64,000 nt of DNA, taken from contig NZ_CP014699.1 in the NCBI RefSeq assembly GCF_001642085.1, positions 1,550,001-1,614,000 of the forward strand, in the 5' to 3' direction. The notes beneath the pieces are model-generated. The model ran no database searches. It was not told where the DNA came from and worked only from the letters and a program-made list of their open reading frames with translations. This stretch comes from Streptococcus pantholopis. Lineage in GTDB: Bacteria > Bacillota > Bacilli > Lactobacillales > Streptococcaceae. This document shows positions 1 through 11,825 of the stretch, in pieces. The position numbers and the translations under genes were made by a program. Every line of letters starts with the position of its first letter. Position 1 is the first letter of the stretch.

Positions 1-294
1 GGAGTTTCATATTACTGCAACTTAGCAAGCCCTTATGTTTTAGATGAAGAAGCACTTAAATATATTGATTATGATTTAGATGTCAAAGTTTTTGCTAATG
101 GTGAAAAAAAACTTTTGGATGTTGATGAATACGAATTACATAAACAAAAAATGCATTACCCAGCAGATGTTGACTACATCTTAAAAGAAAATGTGAAAAT
201 ACTCGTCGCTTGGATCAATAACAGCAAAGGACCTTTCTCACAGTCTTATATTAATATCTGGTACAAACGTTATCTAGAACTGAAGAATCGTTAA
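1..294 (+). CDS. DUF402 family protein (5' end outside window)
   Basis: The window opens inside this gene: frame 1 is open from base 1 to a TAA at 292-294 and gives 97 C-terminal residues. The readable segment ([11 protein letters not shown] near the start, then DYDLDVKVF) is typical of the DUF402/UPF0374 family, some members of which are nucleoside di- and triphosphate phosphatases. The family assignment is from recalled motifs. The conserved Asp and Lys residues are present, but the N-terminal half cannot be inspected. A short terminator follows at once, so it is the last gene of its transcript. Confidence 0.75.
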   Translation, partial: GVSYYCNLASPYVLDEEALKYIDYDLDVKVFANGEKKLLDVDEYELHKQKMHYPADVDYILKENVKILVAWINNSKGPFSQSYINIWYKRYLELKNR

Positions 295-304
295 ATAAGT
301 TGTC

Positions 305-331
305 TAAACACTCCTTGTACAGGGGTGTTTT
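305..331 (+). terminator. Rho-independent terminator after DUF402 gene
   Basis: AAACACTCC pairs with GGGGTGTTT around a 7-nt loop, with further T residues after the stem. It lies 11 nt past the stop codon of the DUF402 gene. Confidence 0.6.
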
Positions 332-355
332 ATAACATTTTTGAAAGGAAGAAAG

Positions 356-667
356 ATGGCCTTTAATAATACAAAAGAAAGATACGCAAGTTTTGGAGTG
401 GCAACAAGTCTGCCCCACGAAATTATTGATATTTTCTGGGAACTTTTGGATTACTATCTAAAAGATGTCTTTCCGCTGGATAATACTTTAACCTTCCAGT
501 TGGTTAAACATAGTGGAAAACTTTCCTTTGTTTATCAGGATAAAAAAAGACAGCTAGCCATTGTTTTTGACTATGACACCCCTTATGATCCATTTTATCC
601 CGAAACAGTCAATATTGTAGACAACCACGGAATCGAAACTCTTATCCTCCCGCATGAACTCATTTAA
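356..667 (+). CDS. DUF960 family protein
   Basis: This 103-residue protein resembles the streptococcal DUF960 family, small cytoplasmic proteins of unknown function. No signal peptide or membrane segment is visible. The frame opens at a TTG at 341, but the ATG at 356 is chosen because AAAGGAAG lies just upstream at normal spacing and the following sequence (MAFNNTKERYASFG) looks like a natural N-terminus. It stands alone between two terminators. Function is unknown. Confidence 0.7.
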   Translation: MAFNNTKERYASFGVATSLPHEIIDIFWELLDYYLKDVFPLDNTLTFQLVKHSGKLSFVYQDKKRQLAIVFDYDTPYDPFYPETVNIVDNHGIETLILPHELI

Positions 668-731
668 ATGCTAGAAAGACAGCTCCTGCTTACTCTTTGT
701 TTATTATCACTGCCACTGCTTTTTATAAATC

Positions 732-769
732 AAAGAAATCTGGAACATGTGCACCAGATTTCTTTTTTA
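732..769 (+). terminator. Rho-independent terminator after DUF960 gene
   Basis: A 12-bp stem (AAAGAAATCTGG with CCAGATTTCTTT) is followed by a T run. It ends the DUF960 transcript. The remaining stretch to 903 has no convincing gene. Confidence 0.85.
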
Positions 770-903
770 TTTAATCTAACACCATGCAGTCATCAATCTT
801 ACTGCAAACTTTTAATAAATACTATTTTATCACATCTTTTAAGAAGAAAAAAAGACTGACTTTCCTCAATCTTCCTTAGTTACTATTCGAATTGACAAAA
901 GAA

Positions 904-975
904 AGCGAACGACGGGATTCGAACCCGCGACCCCCACCTTGGCAAGGTGATGTTCTACCTCTGAACTACGTTCGC
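904..975 (-). tRNA. tRNA-Gly (GCC)
   Basis: The minus strand folds as a cloverleaf with acceptor arms at 969-975 and 905-911 (GCGAACG/CGTTCGC). The anticodon loop TTGCCAA gives anticodon GCC. It is the last tRNA of the rRNA operon seen here. Confidence 0.93.
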
Positions 976-977
976 TA

Positions 978-1050
978 TGCCGGCTACATGACTTGAACAC
1001 GCGACCCTCTGATTACAAATCAGATGCTCTACCAACTGAGCTAAGCCGGC
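978..1050 (-). tRNA. tRNA-Thr (TGT)
   Basis: A 73-nt cloverleaf on the minus strand with acceptor arm GCCGGCT at 979-985 pairing with 1044-1050. The anticodon loop TTTGTAA gives TGT. Confidence 0.93.
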
Positions 1051-1056
1051 CTTTCA

Positions 1057-1139
1057 TGCGGGTGAAGGGACTTGAACCCCCACGCTTCCTAAGCGCCAGA
1101 TCCTAAATCTGGTGCGTCTGCCAATTCCGCCACACCCGC
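1057..1139 (-). tRNA. tRNA-Leu (TAG)
   Basis: An 83-nt class II tRNA with a long variable arm and acceptor stem GCGGGTG. The anticodon loop TTTAGGA gives TAG. Confidence 0.93.
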
Positions 1140-1147
1140 TGTCTCTA

Positions 1148-1220
1148 TGACCCGTACTGGGCTCGAACCAGTGACCCTCTGATTAAAAGTCAGATGCTCT
1201 ACCAACTGAGCTAACGAGTC
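1148..1220 (-). tRNA. tRNA-Lys (TTT)
   Basis: A 73-nt cloverleaf on the minus strand. Acceptor GACTCGT pairs with ACGGGTC through one G-T wobble, and the anticodon loop CTTTTAA gives TTT. Confidence 0.93.
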
Positions 1221-1251
1221 CTTCTCTCTCTTTGGACTTTTCCTATTCCAA

Positions 1252-1324
1252 CGGTCCCGACGGGAATTGAACCCGCGATCTTCGCCGTGACAGGGCGACG
1301 TGATAACCGCTACACCACGGGACC
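1252..1324 (-). tRNA. tRNA-Asp (GTC)
   Basis: A 73-nt cloverleaf with acceptor GGTCCCG. The anticodon loop CTGTCAC gives GTC, and the discriminator base is G as expected for Asp. Confidence 0.93.
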
Positions 1325-1329
1325 TCCTA

Positions 1330-1402
1330 TGGGAGTTAACGGGATCGAACCGCTGACCCTCTGCTTGTAAGGCAGATGCTCTCCCAGCTGAGCTAAACTC
1401 CC
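1330..1402 (-). tRNA. tRNA-Val (TAC)
   Basis: A 73-nt cloverleaf starting GGGAGTTTAGCTCAGCTGGG on the minus strand. The anticodon loop CTTACAA gives TAC. It is the first tRNA after 5S. A partial copy of its 5' end lies just upstream (1411-1496). Confidence 0.93.
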
Positions 1403-1410
1403 TTGAATGA

Positions 1411-1496
1411 GAGTTTAGCTCAACCTGGGCCCCTGTCGTGCGCTAATCGCTGCGACAAAGCCGAACACTGTTCGACTTAGCTGAGCTAAACTCCCC
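1411..1496 (-). repeat. Snap-back partial duplication of tRNA-Val 5' end
   Basis: Between 5S and tRNA-Val, bases 1480-1496 repeat the first 17 nt of tRNA-Val (1386-1402). A 12-bp inverted copy of GAGTTTAGCTCA sits at 1411-1422, facing the direct copy at 1482-1493. The intervening ~60 nt contain smaller hairpins such as CGAAC-GTTCG. The element lies in the rRNA precursor, where it would form a long hairpin competing with the tRNA-Val 5' half. It cannot encode a tRNA because no anticodon arm or T arm follows the copied end. Confidence 0.7.
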
Positions 1497-1500
1497 CCTA

Positions 1501-1616
1501 GCTAAGCAACTCCCTTATCTCGCAGGGGGAAACCCCCAACTACTTCCGGCGTACTAGGGCTTAACGACTGTGGTCGGCATGGGTACAGGTGTATCCCCTA
1601 GGCTAGCGTCACTTAA
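1501..1616 (-). rRNA. rrf: 5S ribosomal RNA
   Basis: Minus-strand sequence starting TTAAGTGACG and ending GTTGCTTAG pairs as helix I. It contains the typical streptococcal 5S core (CCTGTACCCATGCCGA and GCCGGAAGTAGTTGGGGG). Length is about 116 nt; ends are estimated from helix I. Confidence 0.93.
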
Positions 1617-1634
1617 CTCGGTCTGAACTAAAAA

Positions 1635-1661
1635 ACTAGTCCATTCAAAATTGAATACCTC
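1635..1661 (-). other. 23S processing stalk, 3' strand
   Basis: Bases 1635-1661 are complementary to 4670-4696 at 26 of 27 positions. The two arms flank 23S and form the long precursor stem normally cut by RNase III. Confidence 0.8.
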
Positions 1662-1686
1662 CTAAAACCGTCCGCTCCTAACCTCT

Positions 1687-4588
<2,902 letters not shown>

Positions 4589-4669
4589 TATTCTCGTTTC
4601 TCGGTTTTTTTCAGCGTTTCGGTTTCTTTTCTTGCCATCTATCATGGTCTAAACCATCATAAATGGGTT

Positions 4670-4696
4670 GAGGTATTCAATTTTCAATGGACTAGT
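4670..4696 (-). other. 23S processing stalk, 5' strand
   Basis: This is the partner of 1635-1661. With that arm it forms a 27-bp stem with one mismatch that closes the 23S precursor. Confidence 0.8.
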
Positions 4697-4796
4697 CGAT
4701 AAACCGCACAGCGATTTATCTAGGTGATTCATCTAGGCGCATCTCATGACTAACGGCTTACTCGCGCTAACCCTCATCACTCAATCCCCTAGATTA

Positions 4797-4869
4797 TGGA
4801 GCCTAGCGGGATCGAACCGCTGACCTCCTGCGTGCAAAGCAGGCGCTCTCCCAGCTGAGCTAAGGCCCC
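4797..4869 (-). tRNA. tRNA-Ala (TGC) in 16S-23S spacer
   Basis: A 73-nt cloverleaf with acceptor GGGGCCT pairing with AGGCTCC. The anticodon loop TTTGCAC gives TGC. This is the usual spacer tRNA of streptococcal rRNA operons. Confidence 0.94.
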
Positions 4870-4872
4870 CTT

Positions 4873-4905
4873 GACCTCTCAAAACTAAATAAGACCGCAA
4901 CGTGC
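4873..4905 (-). other. 16S processing stalk, 3' strand
   Basis: It is imperfectly complementary to 6546-6578, with long matched runs around GGTCTTATT. The pair encloses 16S and is the expected RNase III stem. Confidence 0.7.
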
Positions 4906-4913
4906 ATCCATTT

Positions 4914-6476
<1,563 letters not shown>

Positions 6477-6545
6477 ATTTGAACGTTACTCGTTCTTTGT
6501 CTGTCGCTGACAGTTTTTTATTTTGACAGGTTAATTCCTTAACCC

Positions 6546-6578
6546 GCACGTCTTGGTCTTATTCAGTTCTCAAAGGTC
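6546..6578 (-). other. 16S processing stalk, 5' strand
   Basis: This leader segment pairs with 4873-4905 to close the 16S precursor stem. Confidence 0.7.
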
Positions 6579-6607
6579 AACGCTGCCACTTTTCAGACAA
6601 CTCCTTT

Positions 6608-6636
6608 ATTCTAGCAAATCAGAACAAAGCTGTCAA
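6608..6636 (-). promoter_or_regulatory. rRNA operon promoter, proximal
   Basis: Minus strand TTGACA (6631-6636), a 17-nt spacer and TAGAAT (6608-6613). It is the nearer of two tandem promoters for 16S. Confidence 0.85.
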
Positions 6637-6699
6637 GGACTTTTTTCCCTTTTTCCTCAACCTTAAACTCTGCCCTGAGCTCTCTCTGACAGCTCAATT

Positions 6700-6729
6700 A
6701 GTATAGCATCTCTTACAAGCTGTTGTCAA
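6700..6729 (-). promoter_or_regulatory. rRNA operon promoter, distal
   Basis: Minus strand TTGACA (6724-6729), an 18-nt spacer and TATACT (6700-6705). It lies about 90 nt upstream of the proximal promoter, as is usual for tandem rRNA promoters. Confidence 0.8.
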
Positions 6730-6818
6730 GGGGGGAGCTCACTTTTTTCTGTCAATGAACCAAGAGGGGGGAAGAAAGTGGGAAAAGACTATTTACAAAA
6801 AATAGCGATGTGCCCTTT

Positions 6819-6855
6819 AAAAAGCGGGCTAAGGTAACCTCAGATCCCGCTTTTT
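6819..6855 (-). terminator. Rho-independent terminator of hpf
   Basis: AAAAAGCGGG and CCCGCTTTTT form a 10-bp stem 20 nt past the hpf stop codon, between hpf and the rRNA promoters. Confidence 0.85.
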
Positions 6856-6875
6856 CTGTCTTCCTTTTCTCTTCT

Positions 6876-7427
6876 TTATTTTGCTTCAATAAGGCCTAGC
6901 CCGCCGTCTTCTCTGCGATAAAGTACATTTGTTTGTCCATCATCGGCATCAGTGTAGATAAAGAAATCATGCCCCAACAAATCCATTTGCAGTAAAGCTT
7001 CTTCAATATCCATAGGTTTAAGGCTGACATTCTTAGTCCGCACTATTTTAGCTGCAGCACCGTTTTCTTCAGCCGGTTCTGCTTCAAATTCACTTGTAAA
7101 TACCTGGCCTGCGGGAACTTTTTCCCGATGTTTTTTAGCAATTTTAGTTTTATTTTTGCGGATTTGTCGCTCAATTTTATCAACTACCAAATCAATCGAT
7201 CCATACATGTCCTGTGACACGTCTTCTGCTCTGAGAGTGATGGAGCCGATTGGGATAGTTACTTCAACTTTTGACATTTTGCCTCGATAAACTTTAAGAT
7301 TCACACGCGCGTCTAGTTCTTGATTAACATGGAAGTATTTTTCAATTTTTCCAAGTTTAGATTCCACATAGCTACGGATAGCATCTGTTACTTCGATGTT
7401 CTCACCACGAATACTATATTTAATCAT
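6876..7427 (-). CDS. hpf: Ribosome hibernation promoting factor, long form
   Basis: The 183-residue protein is a long-form HPF (YfiA/RaiA family). The N-terminal domain (about 1-100, starting MIKYSIRGENIEVTDAI) binds the 30S decoding region. A linker (about 100-125) is followed by a C-terminal domain (about 126-183) with the motif MDIEEALLQMDLLGHDFF, used for 70S dimerisation into 100S ribosomes. The start at 7427 follows GAGGTAT on the minus strand. It has its own promoter and terminator. In streptococci the gene is normally downstream of comFC, as here. Identification is firm. Confidence 0.95.
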   Translation of the reverse strand: MIKYSIRGENIEVTDAIRSYVESKLGKIEKYFHVNQELDARVNLKVYRGKMSKVEVTIPIGSITLRAEDVSQDMYGSIDLVVDKIERQIRKNKTKIAKKHREKVPAGQVFTSEFEAEPAEENGAAAKIVRTKNVSLKPMDIEEALLQMDLLGHDFFIYTDADDGQTNVLYRREDGGLGLIEAK

Positions 7428-7468
7428 AAGATACCTCTTTCTCGCGCTTAAGCGCTTTCTTTAATTTA

Positions 7469-7496
7469 ATTATACCGCTTTCATGAAAATTTGCAA
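7469..7496 (-). promoter_or_regulatory. hpf promoter
   Basis: Minus strand TTGCAA (7491-7496), a 16-nt spacer and TATAAT (7469-7474), about 42 nt before the hpf start. A GCGCTTAAGCGC palindrome lies in the leader. Confidence 0.65.
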
Positions 7497-7500
7497 GTTT

Positions 7501-8163
7501 TTATCGAGCCAGAGAAAAGGTTTTTACATTTTTAATTCCATTTTCATAAAGAAGTTTTTTTAAGCTCTGCAGAGTTGCGCCCGTTGTATAAATGTCATCC
7601 ACAATCAGGATATTATCGGGATATTTCCTGTATTTTTTTAGTTTAAAACCTAAATTTTTATGAAGCCTTTCTTTTTTTGATCTGCTAGACTGTTGTACTG
7701 AATCGGAACGGCTGAGAAGGTTGATGTAATCGATATTAGCTGCTTCCAAAAGCCCCTCAACCTGGTTAAATTTTCGTTTCTCATATCTCTCTTGACCCAA
7801 AGGAACCGGCACAATACTGTAATATTTGTACCGACTCAGACATGCCTTTAATTCTGAAGCAAAAACTTTTCTTAAAAGGTAGTCGCCTTGAAATTTATAG
7901 CGGCTGAAATATTCCTTCATAGCTTGATTATAAATGAAAAGGGCTTTATGGCAAACTGCGATCCCCTTTTTTTCCCAATACAGACAGTCGCTGCACTTCC
8001 CTTTACATTGATTTTTAAAACAGGACGGACAGTGGTCAGGACCGATTCTTTCAAAAGACTGCCAGCAGGAGGGACAAATAAGATGGCCGCTGTTTTTTAA
8101 AAAAATGATATCCAAAAATATCTCTTTTGGTTTAATAGAACCTTGACATAACAGACAGTGCAT
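7501..8163 (-). CDS. comFC: Competence protein ComFC, phosphoribosyltransferase-like
   Basis: This 220-residue protein belongs to the ComF family, required for uptake of single-stranded DNA during transformation. The N-terminal ~60 residues carry several CxxC pairs (CLLC, CPSC, CPSC, CSDC), as for a zinc-binding domain. A type I phosphoribosyltransferase fold follows, with ILIVDDIYTTGAT near residues 185-197 as the PRPP-binding loop. It overlaps the comFA stop codon by 1 nt (TGATG), so the two are translationally coupled and share the ComX box upstream of comFA. Confidence 0.93.
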   Translation of the reverse strand: MHCLLCQGSIKPKEIFLDIIFLKNSGHLICPSCWQSFERIGPDHCPSCFKNQCKGKCSDCLYWEKKGIAVCHKALFIYNQAMKEYFSRYKFQGDYLLRKVFASELKACLSRYKYYSIVPVPLGQERYEKRKFNQVEGLLEAANIDYINLLSRSDSVQQSSRSKKERLHKNLGFKLKKYRKYPDNILIVDDIYTTGATLQSLKKLLYENGIKNVKTFSLAR

Positions 8164-9461
8164 CAGAATCCTCCTTTTTGATTCATTTCCTTAATCTCTG
8201 AAATCGCTTTTTGGATAGCTTTAGTTACACCACTATGAAAAAAGATTAGTTCTCCGGAAGATCTGACTTTCGAACGGCCAACACGTCCGGCTAGCTGAAC
8301 TAAACTGCTTTTAGTGTATAGATGGTGATGAGCCAGCAATACATAAACGTCAATCTTTGGGAACGTAACACCGCGTTCCAGAATAGTTGTTGAGACAAGA
8401 ATGTGAATCTTTCCGCTGCGAAAATCCTCCACACATTTCAAGCGATCCCCTGATTGGCTGGAAACATGAGCTATCGCTTCATTAGGAAAGTACTGCCGCA
8501 AAATAGCTGTTAATTCTTCTCCCTGTTCTATAATTGGAAAAAACAGTAGCAAAGGAAAACCGCTTTGTCTTTGTCGCTTTATTGTTGCGATTAATTTTCG
8601 GGGGAGTCTGCCTCTAGACATCTTTTTCAACAGATTCCCCAGCCACTGTGTTTTGGGAACAACCAGCGGACTGCCATGAAAACGACGAGCAAGATACAGC
8701 TTTTTTATCTCTCCTTCTCTTACCTTTCTTTCCAGTGCTGCGGTTGGAGTTGCCGTTAGAAAAATTTTCAATCCCTTTTCGCGTATGCATCTGTTCACTG
8801 CATAGTAAAGCATAGAATTCCCTATAAAAGGAAAAGCATCGACTTCATCAATAATTAATAAGTCAAATGCCTGATAAAATTTTAGCAGCTGGTGGGTTGT
8901 CGCAATGAGCAAGGGAGAACGTCTGTAAGGCTCAGAACTACCATGTAAGAGTGTCACTAAACATGAAAATGCAGAAGTGAGGCGCTTATATAATTCAATG
9001 CAGACATCGATCCTAGGACTGGCAACACAGACAGCTCCTCCTTGATCAATTACATAGGCGACTGCTTTATATATCATTTCCGTTTTACCTGCTCCTGTCA
9101 CCGCGTGGATTAAAACACTTTCTCTTTTTTTCAGACTGGCTAGTAAGGCATCAGATACTTGCTTTTGATAGGAAGTCAGCCTGCCCGACCAAATCAGAGA
9201 ATGAACAGGAGGGAAGCTTTTCTGGGGGAAAAAATATAGCTGCATGTCGGTCGAAATTCTACCAAAAACCAGACAGTCCCTGCAGTAGTATGAACCGTCT
9301 GGCAAAATCGCTTCAAAAGGAATTCGAGCAGAACAGCGCACACAAAACCAATGATTTCCTTTTTTAACGGCTGCAGGATAAGTCTGAGCCTGCTTTTGAA
9401 TTTCTGCAGGCAGCTGGTCCTCGGTAAATTGACGGCCATAGAAATTATCTAAATCATCCAT
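8163..9461 (-). CDS. comFA: Competence DNA helicase ComFA
   Basis: This DEAD-box type ATPase (432 residues) drives DNA import in competent cells. It has an N-terminal four-cysteine zinc motif (CVRCSAR and CRDCLVF), Walker A AVTGAGKTEM, Walker B LLIIDEVDAF, motif III LTATPT and motif VI QLAGRVGRS. The frame stays open up to 9668, but the start at 9461 (MDDLDNFYGRQFTE) aligns with pneumococcal ComFA as I recall it, and the ComX box ends only 9 nt upstream. The extension would lie upstream of the promoter. The transcript should therefore have almost no leader. Confidence 0.92.
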   Translation of the reverse strand: MDDLDNFYGRQFTEDQLPAEIQKQAQTYPAAVKKGNHWFCVRCSARIPFEAILPDGSYYCRDCLVFGRISTDMQLYFFPQKSFPPVHSLIWSGRLTSYQKQVSDALLASLKKRESVLIHAVTGAGKTEMIYKAVAYVIDQGGAVCVASPRIDVCIELYKRLTSAFSCLVTLLHGSSEPYRRSPLLIATTHQLLKFYQAFDLLIIDEVDAFPFIGNSMLYYAVNRCIREKGLKIFLTATPTAALERKVREGEIKKLYLARRFHGSPLVVPKTQWLGNLLKKMSRGRLPRKLIATIKRQRQSGFPLLLFFPIIEQGEELTAILRQYFPNEAIAHVSSQSGDRLKCVEDFRSGKIHILVSTTILERGVTFPKIDVYVLLAHHHLYTKSSLVQLAGRVGRSKVRSSGELIFFHSGVTKAIQKAISEIKEMNQKGGF

Positions 9462-9470
9462 ATACTTTCT

Positions 9471-9478
9471 TATTCGTA
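9471..9478 (-). promoter_or_regulatory. ComX (SigX) box of comFA-comFC
   Basis: The minus strand reads TTTTACGAATA and contains the exact competence cin-box TACGAATA at 9471-9478, preceded by T residues. This is the recognised alternative sigma factor site for late competence genes. Confidence 0.9.
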
Positions 9479-9483
9479 AAATT

Positions 9484-9512
9484 TTGCTAAATGACAATTT
9501 TTTTTGTAAAAT
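9484..9512 (+). promoter_or_regulatory. Putative yigZ promoter giving a leaderless mRNA
   Basis: Plus strand TTGCTA (9484-9489), a 17-nt spacer and TAAAAT (9507-9512). A start 7 nt after the -10 would fall on the A of the yigZ ATG at 9519. No Shine-Dalgarno is visible upstream of that ATG. Confidence 0.55.
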
Positions 9513-9518
9513 TTTCTT

Positions 9519-10163
9519 ATGACTTATAAGACAATCAGAGCAGATGGAAAAAGTGAAGAAGAGATTAAGAAATCGCGTTTTATCTGCCATCTTAAACGGA
9601 TTACAGATGAACAAGAAGCCAGAGATTTTATCGCACAAATAAAAAAGGAGCATTATAAAGCCAACCATTCTTGTTCAGCAATGATTATTGGCGATCAATC
9701 ACAAATTAAACGTTCCAGTGATGATGGCGAACCGAGCGGAACAGCAGGACTTCCTATGTTATCAGTTCTGGAAAAACAGGAACTGACTAACCTTGTTGCT
9801 GTTGTGACCCGCTATTTTGGCGGCACCAAGTTAGGAACCGGCGGATTGATCCGAGCTTATTCCGGTGCTGTTGCTAAAGCACTTTCGGCTGTTGGTTTAG
9901 TAGAAGTAAAGGAGCTGGAAGGACTTGAAATCTCGCTGACCTATTCCCAGTATCAAATCTGGGCTAATTTTTTACAGCAAGAAGGTTTGCAGGAGGCCGA
10001 AACAGAATTTCTTGACAGGGTCAAGACACATATTTATCTTGAGTCAGAAAATCTTAACAGGGTTTTATCCCGTCTAACAGATTTTTACAATGGGCAGTTT
10101 TCTTATCAAAAAATCGGCAGAAGATTGTTAGAGCTTCCGCTTAATTCCGGCTCAAACGAATGA
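9519..10163 (+). CDS. yigZ: YigZ/IMPACT family protein
   Basis: This 214-residue protein belongs to the YigZ/YvyE (IMPACT, UPF0029) family. The conserved core is SSDDGEPSGTAGLPML at about residues 66-81, then VVTRYFGGTKLGTGGLIRAY. The C-terminal ~70 residues form the small DUF1949-like domain. The biochemical role is unsettled; a link to translation regulation comes from eukaryotic IMPACT. It diverges from comFA, an arrangement common in streptococci. The start fits family N-termini, but no ribosome-binding site precedes it. Confidence 0.9.
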   Translation: MTYKTIRADGKSEEEIKKSRFICHLKRITDEQEARDFIAQIKKEHYKANHSCSAMIIGDQSQIKRSSDDGEPSGTAGLPMLSVLEKQELTNLVAVVTRYFGGTKLGTGGLIRAYSGAVAKALSAVGLVEVKELEGLEISLTYSQYQIWANFLQQEGLQEAETEFLDRVKTHIYLESENLNRVLSRLTDFYNGQFSYQKIGRRLLELPLNSGSNE

Positions 10164-10258
10164 TGCCTTACAGTCCTAGTGAGAAAAGAGATTTTTGTAT
10201 CAGAGCTTTGTCCGACGTATTGACAGAAGAACAGGCTAAAAGTTATCTATGCCTCTAA
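10163..10258 (+). CDS. Possible 31-residue ORF coupled to yigZ
   Basis: The yigZ stop and an ATG overlap as TGATG at 10161-10165. The ORF runs 31 codons to a TAA at 10256-10258 and starts MPYSPSEKRDF. I do not recognise the peptide. It could be a decayed start of a longer gene or simply chance. The only support is the stop-start overlap. Confidence 0.25.
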   Translation: MPYSPSEKRDFCIRALSDVLTEEQAKSYLCL

Positions 10259-10319
10259 ACTACCCTGCTGTACTGTTTAGCGATATGGTTTCCCTATCGC
10301 AGTGATAAGAAAAATGTAT

Positions 10320-10348
10320 TTTACAAAGTCCTCAAATCCTATTATACT
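10320..10348 (+). promoter_or_regulatory. cysK promoter
   Basis: TTTACA (10320-10325), a 17-nt spacer and TATACT (10343-10348), 33 nt before the cysK ATG. Confidence 0.8.
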
Positions 10349-10381
10349 GTTAGCACCATACAATGATTTTGAGGTAAAATA

Positions 10382-11311
10382 ATGACTGAAATTTATAATT
10401 CTATTACTGACTTAGTCGGAAAAACGCCTATTGTTAAATTGAACAGGTCTGTTCCTGAGGAAGCAGCAACTGTCTATGTAAAATTAGAAGCTTTTAACCC
10501 CGGTTCTTCATTGAAAGACCGTATCGCTCTTGCAATGATTGAAGATGCGGAAGAACGCGGTCTTATTAAGCCGGGAGATACTATTATTGAACCAACAAGC
10601 GGCAATACAGGAATCGGTTTGGCTTGGGTGGGCAGCGCTAAAGGATACAAGGTTGTCATTGTCATGCCTGAAACAATGAGTCTTGAGCGCCGAAAACTCA
10701 TTCAGGCTTACGGTGCTGAATTAGTGCTCACACCAGGCAGTGAAGGGATGAAAGGGGCTATTCAAAAAGCCAAAGAGCTTGTTGAGGAAAGAAATGGCTG
10801 GCTGCCGATGCAGTTTAGCAATCCGGCTAATCCCAAAATTCATGAAAAAACAACAGGGCAGGAAATTCTCGAGGCTTTTGGTGATACCGGTCTAGATGCC
10901 TTTATCGCCGGAGTTGGAACAGGCGGTACCATAACAGGGGTTTCTCATGTCTTAAAAAAGGCCAACCCAAAGATACAAATTTTTGCTGTTGAAGCAGATG
11001 AATCCGCAATTCTTTCGGGTGAGAAACCTGGACCGCATAAAATTCAAGGAATTTCTGCTGGCTTTATTCCTGATACTTTGGATACTGCAGCATATGATGG
11101 TATTATTCGTGTCACATCTGACGATGCCATTGCAACAGGGCGGGCTATTGGCGGACAGGAAGGATTCCTGGCAGGAATTTCATCTGGAGCTGCTCTTTAT
11201 GCGGCAATTGAAAAAGCCAAAGAGCTGGGCAAAGGAAAAAACGTATTGGTACTGCTGCCAGATAACGGTGAACGCTACCTTTCAACTGCTTTGTATGATT
11301 TTGATGCTTAA
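10382..11311 (+). CDS. cysK: Cysteine synthase (O-acetylserine thiol-lyase)
   Basis: The 309-residue PLP enzyme forms cysteine from O-acetylserine and sulfide. The Schiff-base lysine lies in [11 protein letters not shown] near residue 45, the substrate loop is [10 protein letters not shown] at about 68-77, and the phosphate-binding glycines are GTGGTITG near 180. Length is normal for CysK/CysM. It has its own promoter and terminator. Regulation by a CysR/CymR-type factor is likely in this genus, but I could not mark an operator with confidence. The cystine importer and trxB lie 30 kb away. Confidence 0.95.
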   Translation: MTEIYNSITDLVGKTPIVKLNRSVPEEAATVYVKLEAFNPGSSLKDRIALAMIEDAEERGLIKPGDTIIEPTSGNTGIGLAWVGSAKGYKVVIVMPETMSLERRKLIQAYGAELVLTPGSEGMKGAIQKAKELVEERNGWLPMQFSNPANPKIHEKTTGQEILEAFGDTGLDAFIAGVGTGGTITGVSHVLKKANPKIQIFAVEADESAILSGEKPGPHKIQGISAGFIPDTLDTAAYDGIIRVTSDDAIATGRAIGGQEGFLAGISSGAALYAAIEKAKELGKGKNVLVLLPDNGERYLSTALYDFDA

Positions 11312-11343
11312 ACTGAAATTATTTAAGTAGATTAACTTAAAAC

Positions 11344-11380
11344 AAAAGGCTTCAGTCCTGTATGGGAACTGAAGCCTTTT
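11344..11380 (+). terminator. Rho-independent terminator, cysK and cvfD side
   Basis: AAAAGGCTTCAGT and ACTGAAGCCTTTT form a 13-bp perfect stem with an 11-nt loop. T runs on both strands suggest it could stop transcripts from either side. Confidence 0.9.
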
Positions 11381-11462
11381 TGTTTGAATCCCGATAATCA
11401 ATTCGTCAAAATGGGACTCTGTATCTTTGTGCTTTACTTAATATGCTCATCAAAAACGCCGC

Positions 11463-11825
11463 TTAGTAACTGTCTTGTTTTAGATAATGAACCGCTTCTT
11501 CAATCCAGACCGGCAGAGCTTCTGCTAAAGGTTTAAAACCAATCTTATACCGGCTGTTAGAAAAGCGATGGCGGTGGGAGAACCGATGCCTGTCTTCCTC
11601 TAAGGTCCGAAGAGACAGACTGACTTTGTGACTGTATTCATCGTAGTCAACAACTTGAGTCAGCACTTCTTGTCCGACGGTCAGTGTATGGTAAATATTA
11701 TCAATATAGCCTGTTTTGATTTCAGATATGTGAATGAGTCCGACTGTGCCATTATCAAGTTCCACAAAAGCACCGTAGGGCTTAATGTTTGTAATCTTTC
11801 CTCTATGCTTTTCACCAATTTTCAT
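11463..11825 (-). CDS. cvfD: S1 RNA-binding domain protein (CvfD / general stress protein 13 type)
   Basis: This 120-residue protein is mostly one S1 domain (about residues 1-72: KIGEKHRGKITNIKPYGAF, then VGLIHISEI and HKVSLSLR). A short basic and histidine-rich segment and a C-terminal helix follow. Pneumococcal CvfD and Bacillus YugI share this plan and act as post-transcriptional regulators tied to stress and virulence. Its ATG overlaps the stop of the upstream HAD-cyclophilin gene by 1 nt, so the two are translationally coupled. The symbol is by homology from memory. Confidence 0.75.
   Translation of the reverse strand: MKIGEKHRGKITNIKPYGAFVELDNGTVGLIHISEIKTGYIDNIYHTLTVGQEVLTQVVDYDEYSHKVSLSLRTLEEDRHRFSHRHRFSNSRYKIGFKPLAEALPVWIEEAVHYLKQDSY

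Noticed and set aside
668..859. 63-codon frame after the DUF960 gene
   Set aside because: It runs through a clear terminator and has no ribosome site or recognisable domain.
9462..9668. 69-residue N-terminal extension of ComFA
   Set aside because: It would start upstream of the ComX box, has no family counterpart and overlaps yigZ.
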